Assembly: GCA_036768485.1 (NCBI GenBank)
Contig: JAVLUZ010000273.1
Span: forward strand, 5,003,391-5,067,390
Length of the DNA stretch: 64,000 bases
Direction of reading: 5' to 3'
DNA from: Mermis nigrescens
Taxonomy: Eukaryota > Nematoda > Enoplea > Mermithida > Mermithidae
Shown: piece after piece, positions 21,838 to 34,171 of the stretch
Layout: each line of letters begins with the position of its first letter
Numbering within the stretch: position 1 is the stretch's first letter
Translations under genes and position numbers: made by a program
Notes under the pieces: generated by a model
What the model was told of the DNA's origin: nothing
The model's database searches: none
Seen by the model: only the letters and a program-made list of their open reading frames with translations

Positions 21838-22660
21838 CTAAGGTCATAAGAAATGCGATAGGACACATAATTCATAAAAATGCAACAAGCTGGAAAGAAC
21901 ACAAAAATTGAAGCCTAAAAAATCAGAAACGTGTGGTACAGAGGAATGCATATCGTTAATTCTCGAAGTCCTTTTGTTTTGTTTGAGAAAGAGATTGTTC
22001 TACTTGATTAAATCAATTGGTCAATAATATTTAAGACGTTGTGATTCCGTCAGATTAGAATGATAACTGATAAATGTAATACTGTTAATTTGCTCATTTG
22101 ATCGAACACATTCACAAAGTAAAACGGAGAAAAAATTTGAGGAAGTTCTACAAAGCAACAAAATGTCCCCTAATTGTTCTTATCACGCGTAAACACGAGA
22201 ATAAAGTTTTCAGAGTTGCTTTAATCATGAATAAAAGTACCGCTGGCCTGATCAAAATTCTGCTGACCACTAGCCTAATTTCAATTTTCTCAGAAAACGC
22301 AATCATGGAAAATAGCACGCTCTTCAAAAGAAATATTCGTGTTCTATGTTTTTCGCAAGATACAATTAGAATCAAAAAAGTTGGAAAATTTCCAATTTTT
22401 ATTTTTAATCGAAAACGATTAGTCGAAACAGAAATTTTGGAAACTATTCTGATTTTTCAAAAGAATTGCACTGCTCATCAAATAAAAATTTTCAGCCAGC
22501 GAGCACAGTGTGAAGGTTCGGTTTGGATATCAAATTTTTTGCCCAGTCAGCAAAGTGTGAATGGGATCATGCAATGCTGTACTCGTAAATTTTTCATCAT
22601 ATAACAGCAGATTTGACCTGAGTAGTGAATCAGTGTTTTGGTGAGACAGGTTATACTTAC

Positions 22661-22779
22661 TTTATAATCCGGACATTGGGTAACATTCTGCCCATCTTTC
22701 AGCCATTTTATCGCAGGTTCTGGCGACGCATCAACTTGACATTCAAACACTACATTCTGACCTACCAGAAAACGTTTGT
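22661..22779 (-). CDS. Ig exon (first half of Ig-a), titin/kettin-like gene
   Basis: Donor GTAAGT starts at 22660, phase 0 out. The translation has F-L-V-G-Q-N-V-V-F-E-C-Q-V-D-A-S-P-E-P, then K-W-L-K-D-G-Q-N-V, a textbook Ig first half. The acceptor chosen (CTCTGCAAG, ending 22780, pyrimidine-rich upstream) starts the exon inside the A strand. The frame stays open upstream and reads F-F-R-P-L-Q-D, also very Ig-like, so the true start may lie nearer 22800, where I see no AG. Confidence 0.75.
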
Positions 22780-22902
22780 CTTGCAGAGGCCGAAAAAAAT
22801 TGTAAGTTTTTTGGATTCGTAGACAAAAATATTAAATAAAATAAATAAAAATGTTTAATACATTAAAATGTTTGATGAACAAGTTTTTATCAATCAACTA
22901 AC

Positions 22903-22953
22903 CCGAATGAAATTCGGCGGTTTTTGATTTTCGTTCGCCTTTCCCAACGGTCG
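22903..22953 (-). CDS. possible short linker exon, titin/kettin-like gene
   Basis: Tentative 51-nt exon coding T-V-G-K-G-E-R-K-S-K-T-A-E-F-H-S. It has an acceptor-like CCATTCAAG (ending 22954) and donor GTTAGT (starting 22902), phase 2 in and 1 out, which matches the exon at 22661-22779. It is supported only by phase and by its resemblance to a charged linker. Confidence 0.35.
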
Positions 22954-23944
22954 CTTGAATGGCATTAAAATTGATAAAATATTTGAATTTGCGTCAAATT
23001 TAAATACGCATTCGGTATTAAGCAAAAAGGAAGAACTTGGCTTAATGCAAACTTCTCAAAAATAAGCTAGGCTTCAAATTGCTTATAAAGAAATTCTATT
23101 CGAAATTCTGCATTGCTTTGAATGCAGAGTAGAGCCATTCTTCAATGAATATGCATCTATTACCTAAGCTATGAGTATAGTAAATGAAGTCTGCTGCGTC
23201 AGGCGGGCTTAATAACGAGTTGTCGAAACTAAAAGAAAGCTTGAGAAGGCCTGTAACACGCGCTTAAAAGCCTAGCGAGCATTTTCACTTGCTTTTGCTT
23301 AGCCACCGCATTATTCGGTTCAATAGGACCTACTATTAGTATTGGAATTTCCATCTTTCTTTCAAAACTTGCTCAATCATAGGACGAAACTGCTGCGTTA
23401 AATTGGAGAGCATTTTCGGACGTTATCCGAAAAGACGAAGGGAAAAACTTGTGGATGAAGTATGAAACTTTACAGTCCTTTCAAACTTTTAAGGCTACAT
23501 AACCATTATAGACTGCATATCAGCAAACACAGGTTATATATTGATTAGACAAAGACAAAAAGTCTGCCCGCGATGTGCTAAATTTCAATGTAAAAAAAGT
23601 AAAGGAGGCTAATTTTTGATCACTTTTCTTTGTCAATTAGCCTTAATATAGTTTGTCGCGCTAGCACGTTGTTTTAGCATGTTGTTTTTGAAGACACAAA
23701 ATAAGCTCCATGATCATGCAACCCTTCAAGCTTTGTCAGTTATGTTTTAGATTGATATTGAATTAATTTTTTAAGTATCCCAAATTAAAACCGACAGAAA
23801 AAATAGTTCTGTTTATAAGAGTCAAATTGAGAGGAGTATGAGCGGTTTTTGGCAACTCGCTCAAGTTCCATGCAGCAAAAATATCTGAAAAATAAGGTGT
23901 TGGATGTTTTGCTTATTATTTCTTATATAGGCTCCATTGATACA
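22954..23944. other. non-coding stretch, nothing recognised
   Basis: About 1 kb of AT-rich sequence, presumably intron if the upstream exons belong to the same gene. No exon with good splice signals, no inverted ends and no tandem repeat was found. Confidence 0.35.
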
Positions 23945-24514
23945 CAGAGGTGTAACCAGCCGGGGAGGGGGCGCCCCCTGAAATCCAAAAATATTTTTAT
24001 TTTTCCTTAGGGTCACCCAAAGGAAATAATTAAAAATTCTCGAAGTCTACTAAGAGGACAGCCAGAACACGTTTCTTAACACACTTTTGAGCTACTAAAC
24101 TCAAAATTTTCCGGCGCTGCGTGTCGGATTTCTTATTTCATATTACATTTTTTGCCTTAGAAGCCCAGATTTCACTTAAAAATAGAGAATAGGTCAGAAA
24201 TGTTCGACGCTTCGTGCCGATTTATTATTTCCTGCATTAGTTTTCTTTGGAAAATCGCGAAATTAAATACAATTAATAAATTTGAAACGTTTTGGGAGGC
24301 AAGCTTGAACTTGATATTGAGAAACTAGTCCTACAGATAGATAAATCAACGATTTTTCATATCACGTTTGAAATGTAACCAAAAAACATTCGATTTTTTT
24401 GAAAGTTTTTCTTCACCATGACATATATCTCATCGAGAAATGCACAACAATGCCATTTTTTCGCAAACTGGTTCTCTCGAGATATAGACTTACTTGACTT
24501 AAACACCATAAGCT

Positions 24515-25850
24515 TCAATGACGTTGGTAGGGCAACGACCGTTGAGCTGTGGCGGCCAAAGGCAGTGTATCACGGATTACAGCACGCCATTGATCGCGGT
24601 TCAAGGCTGCTTGTTGGGCATCAATGATTGAGAAGTGGAGCGGCTGAACATCTTGTGCCACTTGTGTCAACCATGTTTTCTTAGGGGCGTCTTGAGAGAT
24701 TTTCCACCCCATGGGCCGCTTGGAGTTAATTAACTGATAGGGTAGTCGGGTGTTGTTCATGCGGCAGACATGTCCAAACCACCTGAGCCGCTGTCGCTTT
24801 AAGTAGAGTTCGATACTGGTTTGGTTTTTACATACTTGCAGCACAGTTTCATTCTCCCATCGGTCTTGTAGATTTATGTGCAAAATGCTGCGAAGACATC
24901 GAAGTTGAAAACGTTCTAATATGTGCATATCGCTTTTAAGCAGAGTCCACGACTCAGAGCCGTACATCAAAATTGTCCGGATGGAAGCATTAAAAATTCT
25001 CATTTTTGTTGTGATGGTAACGTCTTTTTGGTTCCACAAACACTTCTTTAGTGAAGTGAATGCTGACATGGCATTCCCAATGCGGTTTTTGATGTCGCTA
25101 GTCGCTACTATTCGTCCACTATCGATAACCGATCCCAAATATTTAAATGCATCCACCCGTTCGATTGGTTTGCCATCAAGTTGTAATATGGCCGGCTGTG
25201 TGCCCGTGAGAATAAATTTAGTTTTTTCGCTGTTTATTGTCAGGCCGAATTTGTTGGCATTCACTTGTAACGCATTCAAGGTATTTTGTGCGGCTTGAGC
25301 TGTTTCGGCAAAAAATACAATGTCGTCGGCGTATACTAAATCAGTGAGAGACAAATTAGCTCCGACTTGTACACCTGGCATGTCGTCGAAAGTTTTTCTG
25401 AGAATCCAGTCCATAGTCACGTTGAACAACATAGGCGAAATAATGCATCCCTGTTTAACGCCAGTAGTAATTGAGAATGGTGAGGACACATTTCCCAAAT
25501 ATTTTGCCCTGCTCATTCCACCGTCGTAGAAGGCCTTGAGAATACTAAGTGTGGCATGCGGGATTGATTCATTTTTGAGGGCGCACCATAAGGACGAATG
25601 GTCTATGCTATCGAATGCGCATGCAAAATCCACAAATACCAAGAATGTGTCCTTTTTACAGCGTAGGCGCGATTCGGTTAGTTGCCTAAGTGTGAATATT
25701 TGGTCGGTGCAACCTCTTCCAGGCCTGAAACCAGCCTGCTCTTCCCTGCAGTTAGTTTCTCTAACACTGAGTAGTCTTGATCGGATTATAGAGGTCAGAA
25801 TTTTTCCAGATGTTGCTAACAGGCTTATTCCTCTATAGTTTTTGCAGGTA
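24515..25850 (-). pseudogene. reverse transcriptase of RTE-like element (second frame)
   Basis: The RT palm and thumb are intact in this frame: F-V-D-F-A-C-A-F-D-S, G-V-K-Q-G-C-I-I-S-P, the catalytic box V-Y-A-D-D-I-V-F-F, and K-Y-L-G-S. After them come the M-Y-G-S-E-S-W-T box and the R-L-R-W-F-G-H-V-C-R box. The frame is open without an ATG up to about 25850, in continuity with the upstream endonuclease frame except for the frameshift. Product: reverse transcriptase for target-primed reverse transcription. Confidence 0.87.
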
Positions 25851-27145
25851 GCTGGGTCTCCTTTTTGTGAATTGGTACGATAATTGAGTCCTTAAAGTCT
25901 TGAGGCACTGTGCCTTTGTTCCAGATGGTCGAGTATACGCCTTTTAGTTGTTTGACTATTGCCTCTCCTCCAGCTTTTAAAGCTTCAGCAGGGATGTTGT
26001 CCACACCTGGTGCCTTCCGGTTCTTGAGTCTTTTTATTGATATTCTGATTTCCTCTTCAGTTGGAGGATGATCATTAATTGTGCTTGAAAATTTCAGATC
26101 CACGTTCTCCATCAGCCTTTTGTCTAGGCTTGTGGGGTGTGGGCGGTTAAGCAATTGGCTAAAATGTTCTTTCCATCTATCTAGTTTACCCGTTAGTGAT
26201 TTGATGGGGTTGCCATGGTGATCTTTGAGGTTTGAACTCGTTGCTTTAAACTTTCCATTACAACTTCGCAGGATGCTGTAAAGTAAGCGCGAATCATGGT
26301 TCTTGCTGGCTATTTCCATTTCTTGGGCTTTCACATTCCACCAAGCGTCCTTATCCGTCTTAAGCTGCCGTTTAATTTGTCTATTGAGGAAAAGGTACAG
26401 CTTGTGATTAATATTCTTGATTTTTGCGCGTTCTTCAACTAGTTTTAGGGTATCATCTGAGATCCAAGGTTTTATTTTTCGTCGTTTTTTGGGACAAATT
26501 TCATTAAGTGAGTAGATAATGGCGTTTTTTGTTGAGTTCCACTTTTCATCAACATTGTTGGCTAACAGTGGGGAAAATTTATTTTGTAAAAGAAGTTGAA
26601 ATTTGGCCTGACTGTTGGGGTCGGATAAGTGCGAGTAATCGAGGGTAGCTGTGGGGCGAATATTGTTGTGCGCCTTCAGATGCAATCGGAATTTGGCCCT
26701 GACCAGGTGGTGATCTGATCCGATCGAAGCTCCGCGCATTGCCCGAACATCATGGATAGCACTGTGGAACCTCTTATGCACCAGGAAGTAGTCAAGCATA
26801 CTTTTATCTCTTCTGTTATTCGAAAACCAGGTGTGCCTGTGATTGATAGGGTGTTGAAACCACGTGTTGCACACTACCATTCTATTGAAGTTTGCAAATG
26901 ATAGTAGGCGCAGACCGTTGTCATTGAGGCTGCCGCATCCAAAGGGGCCAAGAGTTTTCTCCCATCCAAGACGATTTACGCCAGTTTGCGCATTCAGGTC
27001 CCCACAAAGAATAATTAAATTATTTCCATCTTGAAATGAATCCAATGTCTGTTGTAGATTTTCATAAAACAAGTCCTTATCAACGTCGTCGCTCATTTCC
27101 GTTGGGGCATAAACTCCAATCAAGACAGTCGGAATATAGGACTTC
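25825..27145 (-). pseudogene. endonuclease and RT N-terminus of RTE-like element
   Basis: The open frame begins mid-endonuclease at I-G-V-Y-A-P-T-E. It continues through C-G-D-L-N-A-Q-T-G and I-G-S-D-H-H-L-V, the metal-binding and catalytic boxes of exonuclease-endonuclease-phosphatase domains. RT then begins, with L-K-N-R-K-A-P-G-V-D and I-I-V-P-I-H-K-K. The frame ends just after that lysine pair, before the N-Y-R-G-I-S-L motif, which is present in another frame. So a small indel near 25855 breaks the gene, and the endonuclease N-terminus is missing. Confidence 0.85.
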
Positions 27146-27196
27146 AAGATTTTCAACCCCCCCCAGAAATAAAATCCTGGTTTGGTTACGCCCCTG

Positions 27197-27727
27197 TAGA
27201 TAGTCACATATTTTATGTAGGTATATATGTACCTGCAAGCAAACTCGTAATGTAATGCGCTAATCGGGGTCAACAAGCAAAAATGAAAACTCTTCACGCC
27301 GACTTACAGGATAAATGTCAAAGCTGACTGAGCACGGTTGAATTGTTGATATAAAGCCCTTAGCTTTATCAATGTTGGCTGAATTTTCATGCGATTTTTA
27401 GCAACTTTTTAAATTTATTTTCACCCGTTTCTGATGGAACCCACACTCTGCTCTCTAAATCCGTTATGTATGTATTCACAATTTTTCGTATTTTCCTTAC
27501 ACAATAACACCTACTTGTACAAGTCTACGTTACCTCCCGCTTGTGACATTTCTTCTACATTGAACCGCAACTTATGATCTCATTGAATGTTTCTTGAGTT
27601 GGTCAATTGGCGGTAAAGAATTCGCTCATGTCGCATCGCGTGCACGCGATGCGACATGAGCGTGCAGCTGTGGCATGCTTTAGGCATTCGACTCCAACTA
27701 GGAGCGGCCATCGTTTTGTTTTCAATA
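27197..27727. other. non-coding stretch
   Basis: No gene. Around 27625-27665 there is a short perfect hairpin (GTCGCATCGCGTGCACGCGATGCGAC, 27632-27657). Confidence 0.45.
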
Positions 27728-27736
27728 CCTACAACC

Positions 27737-27992
27737 ATACGTGGGCAGCAAGAAAATTCTAGGGGGTCCAAGATTTTTTGAAGGTCAAAAAATGGCCTTA
27801 AAAATGGTGGTATGGCGGCTAAAAACACCATTTTTCGACGTTTCTCATCAAGAACTATCCATTGGCATCAAAAGATTGCTAAAAAAACGAAAAAAATTTT
27901 CAAAAAATTGAATTCTGGGGGGGGGGTCTTTTGATTTCTGGGGGGGGTCTTTTGGTTTCTGGGGGGGTCCAGACCCCCCACGCCCATGTGTG
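27737..27992. mobile_element. about 230-bp MITE (ATAGGTGGGCAGC family), copy B
   Basis: Runs from ATACGTGGGCAGC to CGCCCATGTGTG and is flanked by the 9-bp direct repeat CCTACAACC (27728-27736 and 27993-28001). The interior AATGGCCTTAAAAATGGTGGT and the ATTGGCATCAAAA phrase match copies A, C and D. Long G runs (27917-27970) lie near its right end. Confidence 0.82.
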
Positions 27993-28001
27993 CCTACAAC
28001 C

Positions 28002-30060
28002 CTACAACTTATATATGTATTTTGAATTTCATGTGGTAAAGCAGATGAAAGGCACAACCGCTTGACAAGCTCATCGATCGAAGAATGATTTTAACAGCGC
28101 TTAACGACTGTAAACAAACAATTTATCTTGGATGTAACCTGCATAAGATATACGTTTCACACAATGGTGAATGAAATTCACAACCTAAGCGAACTTAGAC
28201 CTGTTGGATGAATTTTTAACGGTCTCGACGAATCACTCTACTGTAAAGGAGTCCAAAAATCTTCAAAGAGTCTATAATTATACTCATTCCCTCGCTTTCT
28301 CACGAGAATATGAATAAAGCCCAATTAAAGCGTATTGTATGAACGTAAGACATTCACGATTAGTTAGACTCCGCAGAAACAAAAAACTCCTAGAAGACTT
28401 CTAATTACATTTTTGAAATTTTTTGATGCAAGTAAATAGAAGCTCAGTGAGGAAGAATTACACTTTGCCTTATCAATTTTCTGGCCCTTGATTGACCTTT
28501 GAAAATTTTTCGACCCCAAAAGGCAGAATTTTGGCCATGCCCGTATGTGGTCAATCAATAGACATGATCAAGAAAGCATAGCATAGCCAATTTGTTATTA
28601 GCCAGGGGAAAACAAGGTGTTATTTTGAGCCGAAATTCTTTGAAAATTTGTGTAAACGTTGAAGTAGATTACGTACATACATAGCGTATTCCTCTTTAAA
28701 ATAAAATCGACAGTATCAGCTCGGTTCCAAACATTTTTGCTATGAAGCTTAGGTATTTTTCCATGTTTAGCATTAATTTTGCCTGTTTCAGAAAGTTTTG
28801 CATTTTGCCCTCCTGGCCCCTGTGGATCTTAAGTCATGTGCTGCGTATTCCACATATCTATAGCCAACGTTTAGACTTGTAAAAAATTACTCCTTTTCGA
28901 AAGAAGACTAAATCGTTGTGCATGTGCACTTGTTGCTAAATAAATATTATTAAGGATATACCTAAACCACAATCGCACAAATTTTTTTCGTACAAAATAT
29001 TCCTTTATGGCCCCTAAAAGTGCTTCGCAGCCGATTAATCGTTCACTTAACGCCGCTTGGCGCAGGCTAATGGAATGCTTGAAGTTTTATTCATACACGG
29101 TTCTTCTATAGAGACAATACATTACAGTTCGTCCCATTAAGTCAGCGTATTTCATAATCAATGTTAAGTTGTCTTAAAACATCAATTCAAGAATGACTTA
29201 ATAGTGCTTTTACGAGATTTTTGAAATTTTTTTGAAAAATGAATTGAAAAATTCAATGTTAAAAGAATAGCTTGGCATAATGCTCTCATTCCGCGTATGG
29301 TACAAACTGATTGTCACTAACAACAAGCAATCAAAACGATCTAGGCGAAGCCAACAAACAACGATTTTGTATCAGAACACTAGCTCACTAGAATACATGT
29401 ACAATACGAACAGTATAATCAGATGAAATCATTCAAAAATAGAGCTTTTTCCTGAATCTCCGTCAGCCTGCATTGTACTTCTTCGGCTGTTTTCTTATCA
29501 GTACTTTGATGCGTACTAGCAATAAAACACAAACTTTACGCTAAACCTTCGCATAATCCGATTATGTAAAATTATACAAATACCTATCCTCAAAGCAATG
29601 CCCGGTAATAAAGAACGTACGAGAGGGAGAGTATAAAACAGAAAATTACAGATTCATACAACAACGACTAAAGTAAAAAAGAACCGTATCAAGAGTGCTA
29701 TATTAGTTAAAAACGATAAATGTCTCTACATGCGCAGGATGGGAATCCTGGGGAGAAATAATAGAAAAACATTTTTAATATAAATTTTTGGGCTCAGAAA
29801 CATTTATTTGCATTCAAAATAGTATTGTCGACGTATCTCACGCTGCTCTCTATACGATGAAAACAAGAAATTTTCAAGAAACATGCAAATGGTATCTAAC
29901 AAAATACAGCCGACAATGACTATTTAATTTGGTACTTCCAAAGTAAAAGATCGCTAAAAAAGCTTAAAAAGAGACATTTCCTACGATTTTTATAGGAAAT
30001 CGACAATTCTGAGGATGAAAAAATTTTAGCGGGAGTGGAAACACACACGTGGGCGTAGGG
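28002..30060. other. non-coding stretch, nothing recognised
   Basis: About 2 kb of AT-rich sequence with only short frames. No transposon ends or exons were recognised. Confidence 0.35.
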
Positions 30061-31000
30061 AGGAAGAGTTGGGGGAGGGGCTTAGCCCCCTAAAATCCGG
30101 CAAACCCCCAAAATCGATAGGTCCCCAGAATTTAGTTTTCCGCTTCACATTTTTTTTGCATTTTTTGAACTTATGCCCCATCCAGACACCCAGAATTTGG
30201 TCGCTGCTCCGCTACCCATGTATGGTGAAAACCCCCGAAATGTTAATGCCAATCAATGAAGTAAGGACGAAAGTGACCACACTGCCACTAACAAAAGTTT
30301 ATCAGATGAGTAAATAATGTGATAAAAATAATTATAATAATAAATAATAATAAATTTAAAATAAACAAAAGACAACAAAGGAGTATTCAGAAATTTTTTA
30401 ATTGTCAAAGAAGGCATCCCTACTTCACAGCGATATTTTTGTAAATAGCTGCTTTTTCAGTTTATAGGGTCACTGGCTTTTCTAGTTGTTTATTTTATCA
30501 ATTAATTATACGGAAAATGTCAAAAGCATAAGTTGGGCTGAGTTGAAAAAATTAGAAAAATTGATACGACTCTAAAATTCATTTCCAACCATGTCTTCAG
30601 ATAATTTTTTGAAGCTTCAGCACAGCAATTCTTGTCGTAGTGCTGAAAGCCAGAAACATAATCAAAATATCGGTTCAAAATCTACTGCGTTTAATGGAAA
30701 GACTGCGATCGTTTTTTTCGAAAACCAGAAAAACAAGCAAAAACATAAAGGGATAAGATAGAATCAGTAAATTACGAAATACGAAAGTTAAATAAAAATC
30801 GGTGCTTGAGAATGGATGCAAAAGTATAGGAATTTAGGGGGATGCGGCCCGATTGATCCAACATAGTTGGTTAAAGACTTATGAATGGATTTGAATTTTA
30901 CGATGATTTCTCGCCATCGTATTGATATTTCTCAAGATTTTCCGGTGTTCAACGCCTGATAATACCTTTATTTTAATTACAATTATAATTAGAGCATACT
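30061..31000. other. non-coding with repeat fragment
   Basis: The segment around 29990-30240 has the GGGGCTTAGCCCCC and ACCCCCAAAATCG type phrases common to the window's dispersed repeats. The rest is AT-rich with no gene signal. Confidence 0.35.
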
Positions 31001-31614
31001 AGCGGATTGAGAGGGGAGGCAGGTGGGAGGGGGGGGCGCGGCCGCCCCCAGTCGTCAAAAAATATTTGGTCGAAATGAAGAACAGATGTGTTTTTTTGGA
31101 TGATTTTAGCCATTTTTATCATGATCTTTCAAATTTTTCCGGCGCCGACATAGTACTTATTAATGACATTTACTGACTCTCTTGGCGCTCTAAAGTCGAT
31201 TTCTGCATTAATTTTGCGATTTTTTACATAAAAAACTTTGGACAATTTCGAAAACTTTTAAGTCTTTTTGCAAGAAACCGGTAAGCATAATATACGAATT
31301 TTTCGACAATGTTTGTCACTTTTAGGAGAACTTTGGGTTCCGCCGGTGGGCTGCACCAAAGTTGGGGGGACGCAAGATTCTTTCAAAGGTCAAAAAAATG
31401 GCCTTTAAAATGGTGGTATGGCGAAAAAACACAATTTTTCAACGTTTGTCATCGAGCACTATCCATTGGCATCAAAAAATTGCGAAAAAACAAAAAAATT
31501 CAAAAATTGAACTCGGGGCATTTTGTTTTTGGGGGAGAGGTGCATACACCCCAAACCCCCCCACGCCCAGGTATGGTTCGCCCTCTGTCAGAAAATCCTA
31601 GGTCCGCCACTGAT
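31000..31614. mobile_element. CAGNGGCGGAT-family element with nested MITE
   Basis: The right end GAAAATCCTAGGTCCGCCACTG (ending 31613) and the left end TAGCGGATTGAGAGGGG match the family at 10025 and 49008. So do the internal AAAAAATATTTGG phrase near 31060 and the TTTTTCCGGCGCCGAC palindrome near 31137. A copy of the about 230-bp MITE (roughly 31345-31580) is embedded in its right part. The left end is degenerate and I could not define the target duplication. Confidence 0.65.
31345..31580. mobile_element. about 230-bp MITE (ATAGGTGGGCAGC family), copy C
   Basis: Contains TGGGCTGCACCAAAGTTGGGGG at the left, AATGGCCTTTAAAATGGTGG and CATTGGCATCAAAAAATTGC inside, and CCCCACGCCCAGGTATGG at the right, as in copies A, B and D. 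The ends are less well kept. Confidence 0.7.
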
Positions 31615-32217
31615 AGCAGTAAATCAAGTCTCTAAACGTCCTTCTCCCCAAATTCCCTAGTTTTAGCACACATTTTCGCTAAAGTTGAAGAAATTGAAGC
31701 GCTGTTAATGCACCAAATTACCGAAAATATTGAAAATTTCTAAAAAGATCCTGCGCCAAATCTTATCTTGAACAAAAGCAGACAGCGGAAAATGTCGGAA
31801 AACGGTATTTTACACGCGAATAGCGGATCTGGAATTAATTTTTGACTATTTGGGGAAAAGCTGGGATACCGGCTTCCCTTGTACGAAAATTTTGGATTCG
31901 CCAATGCTAAAACACGATTTTAAAAAAAGGTGTAATCAAAGGTGTAATAAAGGTAAAGGTGTAATCAAAACCCGTATACTAATCAAATACAAAAAGTAAT
32001 TAAGTGTAACTAATTAATATAATTAATAATCATTATTATAATTAGCAAAAATATAATTATTAGCAATTAATATTATAGTCAGTTCAATCAAGTATATAAA
32101 TTTGATTTAGCAAAAAACATTGTCTAAAATTTTCGTAAAAGCGTCCGGACTTTCCACACTTGTTACACGAAAGGCCATAATTTTATTTCGCGCACAAATT
32201 TCGGCTTTTAAATTTAC

Positions 32218-32414
32218 TTTTCGTCAATGTCCTGAGAATGTGGCAGAAGAGGCAGATCGAGGCGTTGAATTAAACTTTTCCCAACGTGCATCAGTTCCCT
32301 CAAGTCATCGATAAAAATTTGCTTGCTGATCGATAAACTCTTTTCTTCGGCCGAATTCAAGCCCTCGTGCGCCTGGTTCAGATGGGCGAACAGGTTTTCC
32401 AACTTGCTACTCAT
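32218..32414 (-). CDS. helical exon, spectrin-repeat-like
   Basis: Acceptor ATTACTTTAG ends at 32415 and donor GTAAAT starts at 32217. It is 197 nt, phase 0 in and 2 out. It codes a heptad-patterned helical stretch (L-E-N-L-F-A-H-L, S-A-E-E-K-S-L, D-D-L-R-E-L, G-K-S-L-I-Q-R-L). The pattern fits a spectrin-type repeat. Its phase does not fit the preceding candidate exon (32733-32937), so a boundary is misread or an exon is missing. Confidence 0.6.
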
Positions 32415-32732
32415 CTAAAGTAATAAATTGAAGAATAATTCGATTAGAAAATAAATATCAAATTTTCTATTACATAAAAAATAAAATAAAATAAGTAAAT
32501 GAAATACTAGATAAAATTTTTGATCGTTGTGATAGCTTAACCGAGTGCGATAACCAAAGCTGAATTGAGTAGTACAAAATTATTATCGAAAATGCCATTA
32601 TAATAGTAAGTAAATTATTGAAAATTAAATTATTAAATTAATACGTATTATTTTTAATTTTTCTTTTGGAATTTAACACAATTTAAATGAAACGTTTAAA
32701 TTAATAATTTTGATTTAAATCTATAAATAAAC

Positions 32733-32937
32733 GCGTAAATCTCATTTGCTTCAGGCTGATGAAAAACGACTGAGTTAAATTTAACCGGGTTAGCCTTTCG
32801 CTGAGGGCCAGACAAAATTTGGACCACGTGACATCCAAGCGCTGAGCAAGGTTGCTGTTTTTGGAAATTTCGAGGCGCAGAGTCCTGCGCAGCACGAGCG
32901 ATATTTGGAGAAGCTGACGGCCGTATTCGTACGTACT
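32733..32937 (-). CDS. spectrin-repeat-like exon
   Basis: Acceptor TCTCGACAG ends at 32938. The 3' end is uncertain: the only GT in reach is at 32732. It codes Y-G-R-Q-L-L-Q-I, L-R-R-T-L-R-L-E, then W-S-K-F-C-L-A-L-S-E-R-L-T-R-L and F-F-I-S-L-K-Q. The W..F...L..R...L...F spacing is the hallmark of spectrin repeats. It continues smoothly from exon 34172-34294 in phase 0. Confidence 0.65.
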
Positions 32938-33379
32938 CTGTCGAGAAATTTCAAGCGTATGATTTTAATTTGATTTTTTCAATTAAAATTTTTTGAAATT
33001 TCGATAAATTTATAAATTTGTAGACGTAGCAATGACATTTTGCATCCCTTTGATTAGTAAAGTAACGCTCTGAATCCGTGTTCCTTTACGTCCATTAGTC
33101 GACCGAAATTCTGGGGGTTCGAGGATTTTCAAGAGCCGACAAAATCAAAAAAGTTCATGCAGTCCTAAATGTTATTTTCCGGTTTTTCGCACTACGCTCT
33201 ATCTGCCAATAATATGAGCCTTCAAGCCGAGACACAAATACCTGCCGAATGCCAATGTAAACTCATGTTTTGTATTCTATTTTAATTTATATTTTATATA
33301 TTTTATTTTTTATATTCTATTTTTATTTGTTTTTATTTTCCATTTTATATTCTATTTTAAACTAGATCATAAGTGCACA

Positions 33380-33810
33380 GCATAGGCAACGTAGGGGTGG
33401 CCAGAGGAGGGGGGCTGGTAAATAAGGGAAAGGGTCCCACGTTAACTAGTGGTCCTGGCACGCGGTTTTACATCATAAAACATCATTTGATCTTCTTTCT
33501 GCTTCTTGATACGTCACTTTCGACGGAAGTAGGCTATTAAATTCGATTTAGAATTGCATTTTATCAAAAGAAAAATGTGTCCGGAAGATTGCTGACAAAC
33601 ATACTTTATATGCATAAAAAGATTAATACTTTTTGGTAAACTGATCGAGCTGATTCGGATGAACGTTCCCTTTCTACAATAAACTCGAAAAATTTAAATT
33701 CACAAATTAAATTATGCATAAATCGCTCTTGCCGGTACCCGATTTTCTAGCATTTTAGGGAAGGGTTTAACCCCCTCTAACTCCCTCCCTATGCCATTGT
33801 ATGATGGCTT
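33380..33810. repeat. dispersed-repeat block, AT/GC mosaic
   Basis: Between CATAGGCAACGTAGGGGTGGCCAGAGG (about 33382) and CCCTCCCTATGCCATTGTATG (about 33783) lies a block whose ends look like loosely inverted GC-rich termini, similar in style to the 60.7-kb and 61.9-kb elements. I could not establish a target duplication. Confidence 0.4.
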
Positions 33811-34171
33811 GTCAGGTTATCCCGATTGGCGAGGGATCGACCGAAGGGCTTTATTCATCTAAAACAGCATTAGAAATTTATTCAAATGTCAAAATTGTAG
33901 AAAATTTACCTTATTCATGATTTCCGGCCCATGTAACACAAAAAATTTTTCCGTAATTTGCTTAGTTTTTTGCATTAATCCTGTCTTATTTGCCCCATAA
34001 AATGTTACCATTCTCAACCTGGTAGGTTTTTAACCCTGGACTCCCACACGCGTATCTGGTCTATACGTTTTTTGCGTAAATACAAATTATCTAAGCAACC
34101 GAATCGAGTGTCTGGCACATTTTCTAAATGTCTCAATGTAAATTTAGCTGCTCATTTTTTGAATTCCTTAC

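Larger units (their letters stand above)
24515..27150 (-). mobile_element. RTE-like non-LTR retrotransposon, 5'-truncated
   Basis: On the minus strand there is an endonuclease remnant, a reverse transcriptase and a C-terminal region, in two frames that meet near 25855. The order endonuclease then RT, the RT motifs and the R-R-L-R-W-F-G-H-V box near the end are typical of the RTE/SR-type elements widespread in invertebrates. The 5' end is lost at about 27150, next to a C-rich run. The element sits inside the TIR element 23945-27196. Confidence 0.85.
23945..27196. mobile_element. TIR element interrupted by an RTE-like retrotransposon
   Basis: The left end CAGAGGTGTAACCAGCC (23945) and right end GGTTTGGTTACGCCCCTG (ending 27196) are imperfect reverse complements, about 13 of 17 matching. 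The flanks TTGATACA and TAGATAGT agree at 5 of 8 positions, a possible decayed 8-bp duplication. The left 470 bp carries a CCGGCGCTGCGTGTCGG palindrome. Most of the interval is the RTE-like insertion described separately. Confidence 0.55.

Noticed and set aside
22098..22604. 168-codon plus-strand frame
   Set aside because: AT-rich, no domain, antisense to the intron next to an Ig exon; no supporting signal.
24921..25838. Plus-strand frames of up to 125 codons opposite the RT
   Set aside because: Antisense shadows of the RTE-like reverse transcriptase.
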